Assembly (NCBI GenBank): GCA_965657935.1
Contig: CBFHQE010000068.1
Location: 1 to 15,787, forward strand
Direction of reading: 5' to 3'
Source: Maricaulis sp965657935
Lineage (GTDB): Bacteria > Pseudomonadota > Alphaproteobacteria > Caulobacterales > Maricaulaceae
Length of the DNA stretch: 15,787 nt
Shown: positions 14,436-15,787 of the stretch, piece by piece
Numbering within the stretch: position 1 is the stretch's first letter
Layout: each line of letters opens with the position of its first letter
Notes under the pieces: model-generated
What the model was told of the DNA's origin: nothing
Seen by the model: the letters and a program-made list of their open reading frames with translations, nothing else
The model's database searches: none
Made by a program: the position numbers and the translations under genes

Positions 14436-15262
14436 GACTTGCCGCGCTTGATCGCGGCCTGAACCTTCAGCGCCTGCATGGTCATGCGCACATCGTGCAC
14501 GCGGACCATCGCAGCACCCGCCTGGGCTGCGCGCATGGCGGCGGCCAGTGATCCGCCCAGGCGTTCCATCTCGTCAGCACCATCATCGATCGCGGCGATG
14601 AAACGCTTGCGCGAGGCGCCAAACAGAACCGGATAGCCAAGCCCGATCACCTGATCGAGATCGCGCATAAGCGCGAGATTATGATCGAGTGTCTTGCCGA
14701 AACCGATACCGGGATCGAGCCAGATACTGTCCGCGTTCACGCCGGCGGCCATGGCAATATCAGAGCGTTCGGTGAGGAAGTCGCAAACCTCGCCGACCAC
14801 ATCTTCATATTGCGGTTGGTCCTGCATGGTTTTCGGCTTGCCGGACATGTGCATGAGGATGACAGGAACGCCCAGCTCGGCCGCCGTTTCCAGCGCCCCC
14901 GGTTCCTGCAGGGCCCGCACATCATTCCAGATATCAGCGCCAGCCTCGACCGCAGCACGAGCGACAGCCGGCTTGAATGTATCCACCGAGATGCGCGCCG
15001 CGGAGCGTTCGCGCAGCGCCTTGATGACGGGGATGACCCGGCGCAGCTCTTCAGCTTCAGGCACCGAATCAGCTCCGGGACGTGTGGATTCACCACCAAC
15101 ATCGATCACGTCAGCGCCATTGCGCAGCATTTCAAGACCGCGCTGCACGGCTGCCGCCTGGTCAACAAAGTCCCCGCCATCGGAGAAACTGTCCGGCGTG
15201 ACGTTGAGAACGGCCATGACAAAAGGAATGTCGGATTTTCGGCGGGCTCTGAAATGAGGCAT
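14432..15262 (-). CDS. folP: Dihydropteroate synthase
   Basis: A 276-residue TIM-barrel enzyme that joins p-aminobenzoate to dihydropterin pyrophosphate in folate synthesis and is the target of sulfonamides. Signatures are VLNVTPDSFSDGG (18-30), VGGESTRPGA (55-64), ISVDTFKP (91-98), WNDVRALQEPGALE (112-125), LMHMSGKPKTMQ (136-147), DPGIGFGK (183-190), GASRKRF (215-221) and a C-terminal VRVHDV. All are normal, with no sulfonamide-resistance-like insertion seen. The start at 15262 leaves only 15 residues before the first strand, slightly shorter than many relatives, and no clear Shine-Dalgarno sequence is present; a stop lies about 27 bases upstream in frame, so no longer version exists. glmM, a frequent neighbour, is not downstream here. 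Confidence 0.96.
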   Translation of the reverse strand: MPHFRARRKSDIPFVMAVLNVTPDSFSDGGDFVDQAAAVQRGLEMLRNGADVIDVGGESTRPGADSVPEAEELRRVIPVIKALRERSAARISVDTFKPAVARAAVEAGADIWNDVRALQEPGALETAAELGVPVILMHMSGKPKTMQDQPQYEDVVGEVCDFLTERSDIAMAAGVNADSIWLDPGIGFGKTLDHNLALMRDLDQVIGLGYPVLFGASRKRFIAAIDDGADEMERLGGSLAAAMRAAQAGAAMVRVHDVRMTMQALKVQAAIKRGKS

Positions 15263-15271
15263 GACGAAGCT

Positions 15272-15296
15272 TTGATACCACGTGAGGGGCTAGCAG
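15272..15296 (+). promoter_or_regulatory. Candidate promoter for the regulator-like gene
   Basis: TTGATAC (15272-15278), 10 bases including the palindrome CACGTG, then GCTAGCAG (15289-15296). This is five of seven at each element against TTGACGS-N10-GCTANAWC. Transcription would begin about 35 bases ahead of the ATG at 15338. The site is in the 75-base divergent gap shared with folP and could influence both genes. Confidence 0.3.
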
Positions 15297-15337
15297 ATAT
15301 ACGATTGCCCGCGAGCTTGTGAAAGAGGGCTGAGCGT

Positions 15338-15787
15338 ATGCCGGATGGTGAAAACTGGACTTTCCATAACGAACACCGCCTGCGTGGCTATGTAGCGCAT
15401 GAATTCGGGTCCGGGGAAATCCTGCGCTGCTGGTCCCACGCCGTGTGCAATGACGCACCGCACTACGTCCTGCCCAATGCCGAGATCAATATTGTTGCGC
15501 GTTATTGCGGCCGATATTCGCAGGTGGATATTTTCGGCATGTGCACCGACGCGCGCTGGTTCCATCCCGTGGCCGGCGAGACCTTGCTGTCCGTCACCCT
15601 GTCACCGGAACGCGCCCTGGCGCTCGGCCTGCATCCGCGTGACTGGACAGACCGGCTTGAAGCGGCCCCGACAGCGCTGCAGGACCGCCTGGCGCCGGTC
15701 GCCGAACAATTGATCGGCAAGAGCGAAACCTTTGCCCGACACCACTGGCTGGATGCCATTACACGTCTCTCGCAGGATCAGGCGAAC
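15338..15787 (+). CDS. Probable AraC-family regulator, N-terminal part (runs off window)
   Basis: The frame is open from ATG 15338 to the last base, giving 150 residues with no stop. AGAGGG lies 8 bases upstream. The protein has LRGYVAHEFGSGEILRCWSHAV, then HYVLPNAEINIVARYCG at 43-59 and ETLLSVTLSPERALALGLHPRDW at about 84-106. This order (a Trp/His strand, a VLP-x-(3-5)-IV hairpin, then a LSP...A..LG helix) resembles the N-terminal sensor domain found in front of AraC-type helix-turn-helix domains (the DUF6597 type), here with a less typical LPNAEIN where LPDGCxD is common. The DNA-binding half would be beyond the right edge, so the call rests on the sensor alone. It diverges from folP across 75 bases. 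No ligand can be inferred. Confidence 0.6.
   Translation, partial: MPDGENWTFHNEHRLRGYVAHEFGSGEILRCWSHAVCNDAPHYVLPNAEINIVARYCGRYSQVDIFGMCTDARWFHPVAGETLLSVTLSPERALALGLHPRDWTDRLEAAPTALQDRLAPVAEQLIGKSETFARHHWLDAITRLSQDQAN

Noticed and set aside
1..15787. Mobile element, CRISPR array, toxin-antitoxin pair, phage-defence or other accessory system
   Set aside because: No transposase, integrase, nuclease, spaced repeats or defence-type domains were seen; the genes are ordinary core functions with even codon use.

Overview
The window is GC-rich, gene-dense DNA from an alphaproteobacterium. The gene content, the close spacing, promoter-like sites of the Caulobacter housekeeping type, and a NifU-like gene beginning MIDDLYS next to yidD and thrS all point to the Caulobacterales/Maricaulales (a Maricaulis- or Hyphomonas-like organism). 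The genus is inferred from memory of gene styles, not from a search. I see no tRNA, rRNA, CRISPR array, insertion sequence, integrase or phage gene. This is core chromosome, not an accessory island.

Layout: (1) 2-2261, plus strand: the 3' part of an ArnT/PMT-type membrane glycosyltransferase overlaps by 17 bases an HMG-CoA lyase family gene. (2) 2268-9356, minus strand: eight genes in one direction. Read from their 5' end they are cysS, an 87-residue very acidic unknown, an 80-residue unknown, a NifU/IscU-like scaffold with a degenerate metal site, yidD, thrS, an O-antigen ligase family membrane protein and a family 2 glycosyltransferase. Three junctions are tight: 3 bases between cysS and the acidic gene, ATGA between yidD and thrS, and TAATG between the ligase and the glycosyltransferase. 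(3) folE diverges from cysS and ends at a hairpin that looks like a terminator on both strands, followed by a 21-bp perfect palindromic hairpin of REP type. (4) 10361-12052, minus strand: a PhoD-like phosphatase with a Tat signal. (5) 12132-14435, plus strand: an RluD-like pseudouridine synthase, then an M24 (Xaa-Pro type) peptidase. (6) folP, minus strand, converges on the peptidase so tightly that one CTAG supplies both stop codons. (7) A regulator-like gene, probably AraC family, diverges from folP and runs off the right edge.

Functionally the window mixes translation (thrS, cysS, rluD), pterin/folate synthesis (folE, folP), membrane-protein insertion (yidD), Fe-S related work (NifU-like), envelope glycans (two glycosyltransferases and a ligase), acyl-CoA catabolism (HMG-CoA lyase) and phosphate or peptide scavenging. 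I found no new multi-gene system. The best leads are the NifU-like protein that keeps only two of the four usual cluster ligands, the two unrecognised small genes next to it, a possible ribosome-site-masking inverted repeat before the peptidase, and the REP-like hairpin.
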